64,000 nucleotides of DNA from positions 62,001 to 126,000 of the forward strand of contig VGMX01000004.1 of NCBI GenBank assembly GCA_016866305.1, read 5' to 3'. The notes under the pieces were generated by a model. That model was not told the origin of the DNA. It did no database searches and worked only from the letters and a program-made list of their open reading frames with translations. The translations under genes were made by a program, and so were the position numbers. This stretch comes from Chlorobiota bacterium. Its GTDB lineage: Bacteria > Bacteroidota > Chlorobiia > Chlorobiales > Chlorobiaceae. Positions 16,400-24,294 of the stretch are shown here, piece by piece. Positions within the stretch are counted from its first letter, which is position 1. Each line of letters begins with the position of its first letter.

Positions 16400-17566
16400 T
16401 CACCCCGTGCGCCGTAGCCGGGATAAACGGCTGCATGCCTCATCGAGAACCGCATCGTCCTTGGCAAAACAGAAGCGCACAAGATTTTCTCCCCGGCCGC
16501 CGCTGAAAAAGGCGCTGCCGGGCACGCTTGCCACACCTGTTTTTTCAAGAATGTACATGGCCCGCCGTGAGGCGGAGTCTCCGGGAAGGTTCCCGGTATC
16601 GGCAAGCACGTAGTAAGCTCCTTCCGGCACATGCGGACAGAGCCCTGCATCTGCAAGGGCGTCGCAGAACCGGTCGCGCTTGTTCCGGTACTCTGAGGAG
16701 AGATGACGATAGTAGCTGTCATCGAGCATCCGCATGCCTTCGGCAACTCCTGCCTGCAGGGGCGCTGGAGCGCAGACGTAGACAAGATCGTTGAAAGAGC
16801 CGATCGCCTGGGCCCACCGCGCGTCACAGATTGCGTAACCAAGCCGCCAGCCGGTAATACTGAATGTTTTCGAAAATCCCGAAACCGTAATGGTGCGGGC
16901 TTTCATGCCGGGCAGAGAACCGAAAGAGCAGTGCATGTTTCCCCCATAGACGAAATGCTCGTAGATCTCGTCGGTAAACACGAAAAGATCGTATTGTTCG
17001 GCAAAACCTGCAATCACTTCCATCTCCGTGCGGCTGAACACCTTGCCGGAAGGATTTGCCGGAGTGTTCAGGATGATGCCCCTGGTTTTCGGGGTCACGG
17101 CACATTCGAGATCATGCGCCGTGAAGGTCCACCCGGGCAGGGTGAGCGGCACATAAACCGGAACCACCTCGGCGGCCGCAAGCGTGCTGACATGGTATCC
17201 GTAGAAGGGTTCAAACACGATCACTTCGTCTCCCGGACTGAGCAACGCCTGGAAAGCGCAATACATGGCTCCCGTCGCACCGGCACTCACGATGATTTCG
17301 TTTTCAGGATCGGCATCGAGACCGGTGAACCGCTTCTGCTTGGAGGCGATTGATTGACGAAGCATACCCAGACCTGCGAAATGGGTATAGGTATTGAACC
17401 CGTTTCTGATAGCTTCGGCAGTACATTCGACCACCCCTTCGGGAACCGGCGTATCGCACACACCCTGGGAAAGGTTTATGCCTCCCGCCTTGGCGCAGGC
17501 AATCGACATGGTGCGGATTTCCGACTGCATCACGCACCCGTGCCGGGTGCCGAGAGTGAGACTCAT
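16400..17566 (-). CDS. Class I/II aminotransferase
   Basis: The start is set at the ATG at 17566 (MSLTLGTRHG). The 57 extra upstream residues are out of frame with the small membrane protein there and have no family character. The 388-residue fold-type I PLP enzyme has NLSQGVCDTPVPEG, the LNTPANPSGKVF loop, the DEIYEHFVYGG segment with its Asp, and the Schiff-base lysine in SGFSKTFSITGWRLGY. It resembles aspartate/aromatic or methionine aminotransferases. Substrate cannot be settled from sequence. Confidence 0.9.
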   Translation of the reverse strand: MSLTLGTRHGCVMQSEIRTMSIACAKAGGINLSQGVCDTPVPEGVVECTAEAIRNGFNTYTHFAGLGMLRQSIASKQKRFTGLDADPENEIIVSAGATGAMYCAFQALLSPGDEVIVFEPFYGYHVSTLAAAEVVPVYVPLTLPGWTFTAHDLECAVTPKTRGIILNTPANPSGKVFSRTEMEVIAGFAEQYDLFVFTDEIYEHFVYGGNMHCSFGSLPGMKARTITVSGFSKTFSITGWRLGYAICDARWAQAIGSFNDLVYVCAPAPLQAGVAEGMRMLDDSYYRHLSSEYRNKRDRFCDALADAGLCPHVPEGAYYVLADTGNLPGDSASRRAMYILEKTGVASVPGSAFFSGGRGENLVRFCFAKDDAVLDEACSRLSRLRRTG

Positions 17567-17601
17567 TGCATCGAAAAGTAAAGATTTCTTGAAAAATCGG
17601 C

Positions 17602-17826
17602 TCAGAACGATGGACCGCCATGCTCGAACATCCCCTGCATGTTCCACACCGAACCGGTCAGGGCCATAACGGCAAGCATCAGAATCGTCATGACCAGCGA
17701 CAGTACGATCATTGCCGGAATGCTGGCAAAGACCCATTTGATCATGAAAACGACCATCGACCAGAACGGCATGCGGATATCGGTCACGATGACCCGCTGT
17801 CCCGCTTCCCTGTTTTTCTCTTCCAT
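17602..17826 (-). CDS. Small membrane protein
   Basis: A 74-residue protein with a charged N-terminus (MEEKNREAGQRVIVTDIRMP) and two closely spaced hydrophobic helices (FWSMVVFMIKWVFASIPAMI; VLSLVMTILMLAVMALTGSV). It starts upstream of the aminotransferase with a 35-bp gap and could be cotranscribed. No known family was recognised. Confidence 0.65.
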   Translation of the reverse strand: MEEKNREAGQRVIVTDIRMPFWSMVVFMIKWVFASIPAMIVLSLVMTILMLAVMALTGSVWNMQGMFEHGGPSF

Positions 17827-17898
17827 TGCTCGATCCTGTTTATGGTTAAGCGTTCTTTCCTTCCTGAATCGGCGAACTCCTGCGATAATGACGTAAAC

Positions 17899-18402
17899 TC
17901 AGAAAAAACGTGCAAATACAAACACACCAGCCATGGCAAATGCAAGAGCGATTTTCACTGCCGCTCCAGCCACGAGACCAAGCCACGCGCCCAGACCTGC
18001 AAAACCTGCTGTACGGAGATCCCTGCGTGCAAACAGCTCACCTGCGACCGCCCCGAGAAAAGGACCGGCAACAAGTCCCGGCAATCCGAGAAAAAGTCCG
18101 ATGACACTTCCTGCTGCCGCGCCGAGAAGACCGTACCGGCCGGCACCGAAACGCCTGGCACCCACAACTCCGGCTACCGCATCGAACAGGTAAGCCACAA
18201 CACAAAGCAGCGCAAGCGCCGTTATGGCGCCCCATCCGACATAGACGAACCCCTCCGCCCAGGCTGCCGTTACGAAACCGGCAAAAATCAGCACGATACC
18301 AGGCAAGGCAGGCACGACAAGACCTGCAAAACCGGTAACGATGAGCAGTGCTGACGCGATCCAGAGCAGTACCGTTGTCTCCATGTTCAGTAAATCATTC
18401 AC
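17899..18402 (-). CDS. DUF456-family membrane protein
   Basis: The 167-residue, highly hydrophobic protein follows the DUF456 layout: an N-terminal hairpin (FAGLVVPALPGIVLIFAGF), then WAEGFVYVGWGAI, a Gly-rich segment (RFGAGRYGLLGAAAGSVIG) and GLPGLVAGPFLGAVAGELFA. About five membrane helices are expected. The family has no established function. An internal ATG (METTV) six residues downstream is an alternative start; neither has a strong Shine-Dalgarno. Confidence 0.85.
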   Translation of the reverse strand: MNDLLNMETTVLLWIASALLIVTGFAGLVVPALPGIVLIFAGFVTAAWAEGFVYVGWGAITALALLCVVAYLFDAVAGVVGARRFGAGRYGLLGAAAGSVIGLFLGLPGLVAGPFLGAVAGELFARRDLRTAGFAGLGAWLGLVAGAAVKIALAFAMAGVFVFARFF

Positions 18403-18711
18403 ATTGGCTTATGCCATGAAACTGCCTTAAAAAAGCGATTAATGCAACAGGCAAGACGAAATGATCTCGCATTCCGATTTATTCCTGATTCGTCTGAATA
18501 AAAATTTTTTGTCTCAGAAGGTCATCTCTGAAAAAATCATGAGCGGCCTGAGAGAAAGCGGAACGCGCAATACCTTTTCAGAGATGCAGCGATTCATTAT
18601 GGTTTCGGAACATCCTGCCTGCATCAACCCGACTGTCTGAAAACCGGGCGGGTATGTAAAAAAGCCCCCGTTTGCAGCGGGGGCTCAAAAAAACCGGGAA
18701 AAAGGCCCTTT
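18403..18711. other. 309-bp gap: promoter region, terminator and one doubtful short ORF
   Basis: The gap holds the terminator of the ferredoxin-DUF4332 gene (18663-18685) and, at 18461-18640 on the plus strand, an unsupported 59-codon ORF (MISHSDLFLIRLNKNFLSQK...). The ORF has no Shine-Dalgarno, no recognisable family and no clear coding bias. Nothing else stands out. Confidence 0.5.
18663..18685 (-). terminator. Rho-independent terminator of the ferredoxin-DUF4332 gene
   Basis: An 8-bp GC stem (AGCCCCCG/CGGGGGCT) with a seven-base loop is followed on the minus strand by TTTTTTA, 27 bp after the stop codon. The plus strand also has a run of A after it, so it may be bidirectional. Confidence 0.88.
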
Positions 18712-19839
18712 TCAGTAGGTCACGACGCGGGCAAGCGATTTTGCCTGCTCCACCCACTCCCTCACCTGCACCTGGGAAGGAAGCTGCTGGACAAAATTGC
18801 GCCCGGAGTTGACTTCCTGGATTTTTGCATGCAGATTGCCGGGATTACGCTGTGCGAGTTCGGGTACGGTATCAACGCCAGCAGCTTCGAGCAGTTCCGA
18901 ATATGCCGCACCGATGCCCTTGATCCTTGCAAGATCGGCACGATTCACCAGCGTCAGCACCTCCTCCTCTTCCAGACCGGTCGAGGCGGCAAGCGATTTG
19001 CGCCCGGCACGATCGCGCCCTTTTTCAAGCAGGCTGCCGAAGTTCCTGACTCCCGCCCTGATGAGCTTCATCGCATGAGCTTCCGGAACACCCTCGAAGG
19101 AAGCGACATCCGGAGCAGAATCGCCGGAAGATTCCCCTGCAACAGGATTTGCCTGTAACAGTTCGGGAGCCTTTGCGCTGACGGTAAGGGAGATTCGTTC
19201 GGGTTTCGCTGCCGGCTTCGGCATCGCAAGGAACGGCACCTTGACGGGCAACGCACCGAGCAGCGCCATGAACTGTTCCCTCAGCGGTATCATTTTCGGC
19301 CCTTCGCTGAGAGCCAGCTGCACTGCTGCGCCTGCTGACTCGAGTACATCCCCCAGAGCTCCCGGACCGCCAAGCTCGCCCCGCTGTATCCTTCCGGCAA
19401 GGTTGGCGACTCCCGGCACAATCCTTGAAGCCGCATCACGCCCCATTTCGGCCCCGTAAGCGAACAGTCCCGGAGGATTCGAAAAGAGCAGGCGCTTTAC
19501 CTCCTCGGGACGCGAGATCACCCTGACTGTGCCCTCTCCGATGATGGCAGCCTGACAGGCAAGCCGTCCTCCGGCCTCTATCTGACGCTCGGAAAGGAAT
19601 GCCTTCTCGACATCGGAGAGCGAGGAGAGCTGGTCGCCCCCTTCCTGTACCGTCACGTAACAGGCCTGACAGATGCCATGCCCGCCGCATACGTAACCCA
19701 CATGGCTGTGATTAAGTCTCGCGGCCTTGCCGAGAGTCTGCCCCGCCGAAACCTCGCACGGGATATCGTTGATATAGAGGTTCATGGTGTCGAAATTGTT
19801 GGTTGTTGGATAGCAATCGGGCTCTACATAATCCGGCAT
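18712..19839 (-). CDS. 2Fe-2S ferredoxin-like protein (CsmI/J/X-type) fused to a DUF4332 helix-hairpin-helix domain
   Basis: Residues ~19-105 form a 2Fe-2S domain with ligands C51-x5-C57-x2-C60 and C95 (YVCGGHGICQACYV; GRLACQAA). This domain and the following ~90 residues (GLFAYGAEMGRDAASRIV...) resemble the chlorosome envelope Fe-S proteins CsmI, CsmJ and CsmX, which shuttle electrons that relieve oxidative quenching in chlorosomes. Unlike those (~220-245 residues), this 375-residue protein continues with a linker and a C-terminal DUF4332/helix-hairpin-helix region (~255-350; ADLARIKGIGAAYSELLEAA). The ATG at 19839 is chosen because AAGGG lies six bases before it and overlaps the stop of the upstream gene. 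The ATG at 19785 (MNLYINDIPC) would match Csm proteins better. Confidence 0.8.
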   Translation of the reverse strand: MPDYVEPDCYPTTNNFDTMNLYINDIPCEVSAGQTLGKAARLNHSHVGYVCGGHGICQACYVTVQEGGDQLSSLSDVEKAFLSERQIEAGGRLACQAAIIGEGTVRVISRPEEVKRLLFSNPPGLFAYGAEMGRDAASRIVPGVANLAGRIQRGELGGPGALGDVLESAGAAVQLALSEGPKMIPLREQFMALLGALPVKVPFLAMPKPAAKPERISLTVSAKAPELLQANPVAGESSGDSAPDVASFEGVPEAHAMKLIRAGVRNFGSLLEKGRDRAGRKSLAASTGLEEEEVLTLVNRADLARIKGIGAAYSELLEAAGVDTVPELAQRNPGNLHAKIQEVNSGRNFVQQLPSQVQVREWVEQAKSLARVVTY

Positions 19840-19848
19840 CGGCAACCC

Positions 19849-20676
19849 TTACTGGCCCTGCTGCGCCTTCATCTTCTCCCTCATCTGTTTCATCATCGCC
19901 TCCACCTCTTCGCGCTGTTTTGGAGAGGCTTCGTAATTCATGGTCGGCAACTCGGTTTTCGTGTAGCCTGCGGGCACCTCGAAAAGCGATGCGTCGAGCC
20001 CCTTTTTGTCGACACTGACCAGTTCGGTGGTGACGTTGGAGGGTGACTGCACCATCTTTACCGGAAAACCGTCATAACCGGCATCTTTCATCCGCTTGGC
20101 GAATTCCGGCATATCCTTTTCGCGCGTGCTCTGCATCCTCGCGAAGGTGGCATAGTCGAGCACATCCTTCGACACCCACATATCCGAAACGTTCTCGCCG
20201 TTGGTCACTCGGACATGCGTGCAGGAATAGCCGTTGACGGTCTCCTGGCCGAGATTCTCGATTTTCGCATTCTTGTAGAAATCGGAGTAGCCCTCCTGGG
20301 CAACCTCTTTTTTCATCTCGTCGGTATCGATGACCGTGTAGGTTTTGTTGGCTTCATTCACGATATAGACAAGATTCGGCGTTTTGGAGGGAGAAACGAT
20401 CACCGTCTGCATGCCCGCAGGCATATTCCTGATGTTCGAAGTGCTCTCCATACGCACCCCTTCCTTGGCAATAAACATTCTCGTCTCGGTGGTTCCCGCC
20501 TCGGGAATGGTGGTTTTCATGGTGAGCACGCCCTCGAACTCACGGGAAAACGGCAGAATCGAACCGCCACCGCTCTCCGCCGCCGGCTTTTTACCTTCTT
20601 TCTGCTGGTTGCCGCACGCACCCAGCGAAAGAAGGGCGCAGATGGCAAGGAACACGACGGGAATAAGTTTACGCAT
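19849..20676 (-). CDS. DUF4412-like outer-membrane/periplasmic lipoprotein
   Basis: The start is placed at the ATG at 20676, giving a 275-residue protein with a classic lipoprotein signal (MRKLIPVVFLAICALLSLGA then Cys). The mature part begins with a beta segment typical of LolA/LolB-like or DUF4412 proteins (FEGVLTMKTTIPEAGTTETR; YIVNEANKTYTVIDTDEM), then VNGYSCTHVRV and a Met-rich C-terminus (REEVEAMMKQMREKMKAQ). Such proteins probably bind hydrophobic ligands, but the function is undetermined. The stop is coupled to the start of the ferredoxin-DUF4332 gene. Confidence 0.75.
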   Translation of the reverse strand: MRKLIPVVFLAICALLSLGACGNQQKEGKKPAAESGGGSILPFSREFEGVLTMKTTIPEAGTTETRMFIAKEGVRMESTSNIRNMPAGMQTVIVSPSKTPNLVYIVNEANKTYTVIDTDEMKKEVAQEGYSDFYKNAKIENLGQETVNGYSCTHVRVTNGENVSDMWVSKDVLDYATFARMQSTREKDMPEFAKRMKDAGYDGFPVKMVQSPSNVTTELVSVDKKGLDASLFEVPAGYTKTELPTMNYEASPKQREEVEAMMKQMREKMKAQQGQ

Positions 20677-20729
20677 GGTCGTATGATGTTTGAAGTTAGA
20701 GAAAGAAAAGCCGAAGCGCAACCGCTTGC

Positions 20730-21302
20730 TCAGGGACCGGAAAGGCGCTCGAACGAGTACACGAACGCAATGGTGCCGATCCGCGCGTTCAGCCCCATGA
20801 CCGGTACGAGAAACAGGCTGCTGCCCTTTGCAAGAGGATAGGAAACAACCTGTTGCGACGAACTGTCCATACCGGGATAGAGCCCCGAAAACGCGCTTCC
20901 CTGAAGCTTCCTGTCCGAAGCAATCCGTACCGTACCTTCAGGATCGAGCAGCATGAGCACCTTGAACTGCTTTTTCCGTACCAGTTCGCTGAAATATTCG
21001 TCGATCTGCCCGTAATTTTCCTGCATCAGCTCCCTGCGCACCGCCCAAGCCAGAGGAACTGCAAAAAGCCTGATATCCGCGCGCTGCACCTCAATCGAGC
21101 GATCATCGAGGGAACGCTCGTACCGCTGCTTTTCAAGAGCCGCCTCTTCGGCGGCTTGTTTCACCTTCTGCTCTCCAAGAAAGTACACGACTGCGACGGC
21201 TCCGCAGAGCAGCAGCAGAAGCACCGGAACGGCAACGGAAAAGAAACGCTTCAACGGCAAATGTTTTACCGGCGGCGAAACAGAGAGATCCTTGTTATCC
21301 AT
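20730..21302 (-). CDS. Membrane-anchored periplasmic protein with Cache/PAS-like sensor region
   Basis: The ATG at 21302 (MDNKDLSVSPP) is used; longer versions of the frame are shadows of ybeY. The 190-residue protein has a cytoplasmic tail, one membrane helix (~22-45), a charged coiled-coil stretch (EEAALEKQRYERSLDDRSIE) and a domain with 'IDEYFSELVRKKQFKVLMLL' and 'DPEGTVRIASDRKLQGS', like the extracytoplasmic sensors of chemoreceptors and kinases. No output domain is attached. It follows ybeY by 20 bp. Confidence 0.7.
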   Translation of the reverse strand: MDNKDLSVSPPVKHLPLKRFFSVAVPVLLLLLCGAVAVVYFLGEQKVKQAAEEAALEKQRYERSLDDRSIEVQRADIRLFAVPLAWAVRRELMQENYGQIDEYFSELVRKKQFKVLMLLDPEGTVRIASDRKLQGSAFSGLYPGMDSSSQQVVSYPLAKGSSLFLVPVMGLNARIGTIAFVYSFERLSGP

Positions 21303-21322
21303 GACGCAAAGGGCTTTACAGG

Positions 21323-21757
21323 TTAGCGAACAGGCAGACGGGCCAGGTAATACTCTTCCTTCTCCTGCATGAGGCGCCGCTCTTCCTCTGTCCGGTCGTC
21401 GTATCCGATCAGGTGGAGAGCGGAATGCACGCTCACACGCAGCAACTCCTGCAGGCCGTCCGTACCGAATCTCCTGGCGTTCTCCTCGACAACATCGAGC
21501 GAAATGTAGAACTCTCCCTCGATCCCGGCCTCTGAAGCGTCGCTGTAACGGAACGTGATGGTGTCGGTAGCGTAATCGTGCTGCAGGAACTCCCGGTTGA
21601 TGCTTCGGATCATCTTTTTTCCGCAATAGACCGCAACAACATCCACCGGCGTGAACCCCTCCGCAGCCAGAACCCCCTCAACCAGTCTGCCGAGCAGCGC
21701 TTCGGGCAGCGGCTTCCTGGTAGTGTTAAAGATCTGCAGCGGCATAAGCAGTGCCAT
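21323..21757 (-). CDS. ybeY: rRNA maturation endoribonuclease YbeY
   Basis: YbeY is a zinc-dependent RNase needed for 16S rRNA 3'-end processing and ribosome quality control. The 144-residue protein has the family strand ATDTITFRY and the metal motif HSALHLIGYDD. The third ligand, usually His (HxxxHxxxxxH), is Asp here, as I recall for Bacteroidetes/Chlorobi homologues. The start overlaps the end of hflX by 32 bp; the ATG at 21745 would reduce this. Confidence 0.9.
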   Translation of the reverse strand: MALLMPLQIFNTTRKPLPEALLGRLVEGVLAAEGFTPVDVVAVYCGKKMIRSINREFLQHDYATDTITFRYSDASEAGIEGEFYISLDVVEENARRFGTDGLQELLRVSVHSALHLIGYDDRTEEERRLMQEKEEYYLARLPVR

Positions 21758-23030
21758 GGCAGGTGTTGATGAACGCGTCGATATGCTTGATACGGTTTTT
21801 ATGAACCCTGAAGATCAGCTCGACCTCTTCATCAAGATAATGCTTTTCAATCACTTCTGCATGCTTGTAAAGATAGCCGATCAGCTTGTTGTTCGAAACG
21901 TGGGTACGGACTTTCCGCTCGACGAAATCCTGCGCAAGATGGTCGCTGATCACCTCTTTCAGGGCGGAGAGGTTGATGCCTCTCGACGCTGAAATGAATA
22001 CCGCATCAGGATGGTTCCTGCGAAGCTCCCTGATCATTCCCGGATCCTCCAGGGCATCGATCTTGTTGAACACCTCGATAATGTTCTCGTGTTCGACACC
22101 GATCTCCCTGAGGGTTTCTCGGACCACCTGCATCTGTTCTCCGAAACCGGGATGACTCGCATCGACCACATGCAGGAGAAAATCGGCCTGCAGCACTTCG
22201 TCGAGCGTGGAGCGGAAACTCTCCACGAGATTATGAGGAAGCTTGCGAATGAAGCCTACCGTGTCGGAAAGCAGCACCAGTTTGTTGATCTTCAGTTCCA
22301 GACGCCTGGTCTTGGTATCAAGCGTGGCGAACAGGCGGTTCTCGGCAAACGCCTCCGCCTCAGGACAGAGCGCATTCATCAGCGTGGACTTGCCTGCATT
22401 GGTGTAACCCACCAGTGCTACGCCGGGAATCAAGCGGCGGCCGCGTGTCTGGGTATCGTGCTGCAGCGAAACCTCCCGCAGCTTTTTCTTCAGCCACGAA
22501 ATCCTGTTGCGCACCAGCCTTCGGTCGGTTTCGATCTGCGTTTCACCGGGACCCTTGGTGCCGATGCCTCCCTTCTGTTTCGACAGATGGGTCCACTGTC
22601 CCGAAAGCCGGGGCAGCATGTACTCGAGCTGTGCGAGTTCGACCTGCATTTTCGCGCGTGCGGATTTCGCGCGTATGGCGAAAATCTGCAGGATGAGGCC
22701 GGTCCGGTCGATCACCTTGCACTCGAAAACCCGTTCGAGATTCCTCGCCTGAACCGGAGAAAGGTCATCGTCGACAATGACGATATCAACCTCCTTCTCC
22801 TGTATGAGCGAGACCAGCTCATCGACCTTGCCCTTGCCGATGTAGTAAGCCGGATCGCGCTGCCGCCTCTCCTGGATGATGGAAGCAAGCACGTCCGCCC
22901 CTGCAGTATCGGCAAGAAAGGAGAGCTCTGAGAGGTACTCCTCGACTTGCTGACGCGGAACCTCCGGGGGTGAACATAAACCAAGAAGCACCGCCCGTTC
23001 ACGGGGACGGTCAAGCCGGGATGTATTCAA
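21726..23030 (-). CDS. hflX: Ribosome-associated GTPase HflX
   Basis: HflX binds and splits stalled ribosomes. The 434-residue protein has the HflX N-terminal domain (SELSFLADTAGADV; YYIGKGKVDEL), a helical linker (AQLEYMLPRLSGQWTHLSKQ followed by GGIGTKGPGETQIETDRR) and a G domain with P-loop GYTNAGKSTLM, switch region SDTVGFIRKLPH, and NKID specificity motif. It heads a minus-strand run hflX-ybeY-membrane sensor-DUF4412-ferredoxin. Confidence 0.95.
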   Translation of the reverse strand: MNTSRLDRPRERAVLLGLCSPPEVPRQQVEEYLSELSFLADTAGADVLASIIQERRQRDPAYYIGKGKVDELVSLIQEKEVDIVIVDDDLSPVQARNLERVFECKVIDRTGLILQIFAIRAKSARAKMQVELAQLEYMLPRLSGQWTHLSKQKGGIGTKGPGETQIETDRRLVRNRISWLKKKLREVSLQHDTQTRGRRLIPGVALVGYTNAGKSTLMNALCPEAEAFAENRLFATLDTKTRRLELKINKLVLLSDTVGFIRKLPHNLVESFRSTLDEVLQADFLLHVVDASHPGFGEQMQVVRETLREIGVEHENIIEVFNKIDALEDPGMIRELRRNHPDAVFISASRGINLSALKEVISDHLAQDFVERKVRTHVSNNKLIGYLYKHAEVIEKHYLDEEVELIFRVHKNRIKHIDAFINTCHGTAYAAADL

Positions 23031-23116
23031 TATGATCGGTAAGCGGTTAGGTAACTACAGAAAATACAAGACGCTGTTATTATGGCGTTTTGCGATATTT
23101 GACGCATTGTTTTATC

Positions 23117-23145
23117 TTGACACGACATCGAGAAAAACGTTTCAC
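23117..23145 (+). promoter_or_regulatory. Possible promoter of crtB
   Basis: A perfect -35 TTGACA (23117-23122) is followed after 17 bp by TTTCAC (23140-23145); TATCAT lies a little further on. The -10 match is poor, and the distance to the crtB ATG (~150 bp) leaves a long leader. Confidence 0.3.
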
Positions 23146-23291
23146 TATCATTAAAAGTTACACATTTTTGCTCTCATATGCACTCGGGGGTCTGCCCGCA
23201 TGAACGGCATCGACCGATGTCCGGGCATGTTTATTCACCGGAGCATCTATGGGAACAGGGTGGTGGGTGAACCACAAAGCAGGAACGTTGC

Positions 23292-24221
23292 ATGAATTAC
23301 CGATATAACGGACAAACTGCCGTGCAGGGCACAAAAGGAGCGCTCACCATCGAGAACGCATACCGGTATTGCCGCCAGATATCGAAACACCATGCGAAAA
23401 CCTTCTATCTGGCCACGCTGTTCCTTCCGAAACGCCAGCAGAATCCGATTTTTGCGATTTATGCCCTGCTCCGGACCGTTGACGACCTCGTCGATCTGGC
23501 CGAGGACAAGCTCACCAACGGACTGATCACCCGGCAGGAGATCAACGGCATGCTGGAAAGCTGGAAAACCAGGCTGAAAAGCTGTTACCGGGGCGAGGTC
23601 GCCAACGACCCGATCATGATGGCGTGGCACGACACCCTGAAAACCTATCCCATACCGATCGAACTGCCGCTCGACCTCATGGACGGTGTGGCCATGGACA
23701 TTGAGTTCAGAACATTCGAGACCTTCGACGATCTCTACGTCTACTGCTACAAGGTTGCATCGGTGGTGGGACTCATGACATCCGAGATTTTCGGTTACAG
23801 CAACCGGCAGGCGCTGCAGCACGCCATCGACCTCGGTATCGCCATGCAGCTCACCAACATCCTGCGCGACATCGGCGAGGATATCGACCGGGGCAGAATC
23901 TATCTCCCCATGGAGGACCTGCGGCGTTTCAGCTACAGTGAAGAGGAGTTCAAGCAGAAAACCATGAACCGGAACTTCGTCGAGCTCATGAAGTTCCAGA
24001 TCGAACGTGCAAGAGGCTATTACCGCTCTTCGGAAAAAGGCATCCCCATGCTTGAAAGGGAGAGCCGTTTTGCCGTCATGGTCAGCAGTGAAAACTACAG
24101 CAACATCCTCAAGGCCATCGAGGAGAACAATTACGATGTCTTTTCCCGCAGGGCATACCGCTCGTTCTACCAGAAAATCAGCACGATTCCGGCGATCTGG
24201 TATAAAACGAGAGTATCGTAA
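23292..24221 (+). CDS. crtB: Phytoene synthase (squalene/phytoene synthase family)
   Basis: The enzyme joins two geranylgeranyl diphosphates to phytoene, the first committed step of carotenoid (chlorobactene/isorenieratene) synthesis. The 309-residue all-helical protein has both Asp-rich motifs: RTVDDLVDLAED (residues ~60-71) and the second in NILRDIGEDIDRGRIYLP, plus QISKHHAKTFYLATLFLP near the N-terminus. AGGA lies seven bases before the ATG. Squalene synthase is the closest alternative, but context (phototroph) and sequence style favour phytoene synthase. It precedes lysS by 73 bp. Confidence 0.88.
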   Translation: MNYRYNGQTAVQGTKGALTIENAYRYCRQISKHHAKTFYLATLFLPKRQQNPIFAIYALLRTVDDLVDLAEDKLTNGLITRQEINGMLESWKTRLKSCYRGEVANDPIMMAWHDTLKTYPIPIELPLDLMDGVAMDIEFRTFETFDDLYVYCYKVASVVGLMTSEIFGYSNRQALQHAIDLGIAMQLTNILRDIGEDIDRGRIYLPMEDLRRFSYSEEEFKQKTMNRNFVELMKFQIERARGYYRSSEKGIPMLERESRFAVMVSSENYSNILKAIEENNYDVFSRRAYRSFYQKISTIPAIWYKTRVS

Positions 24222-24294
24222 CGCCCCGTCACCCGCAAAACCTTCAGGCTTTCGCCCTTGAGAAGAATTACCCTTATTCATTTCAACCGTCATC

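Noticed and set aside
18461-18640. 59-codon plus-strand ORF in the 18.4-18.7 kb gap
   Set aside because: No Shine-Dalgarno and no family resemblance; kept only as a note in the gap entry.
23160-23291. Possible riboswitch in the long leader of crtB
   Set aside because: Some short GC-rich inverted segments are present, but no conserved riboswitch core (cobalamin, TPP, SAM or others) could be recognised.
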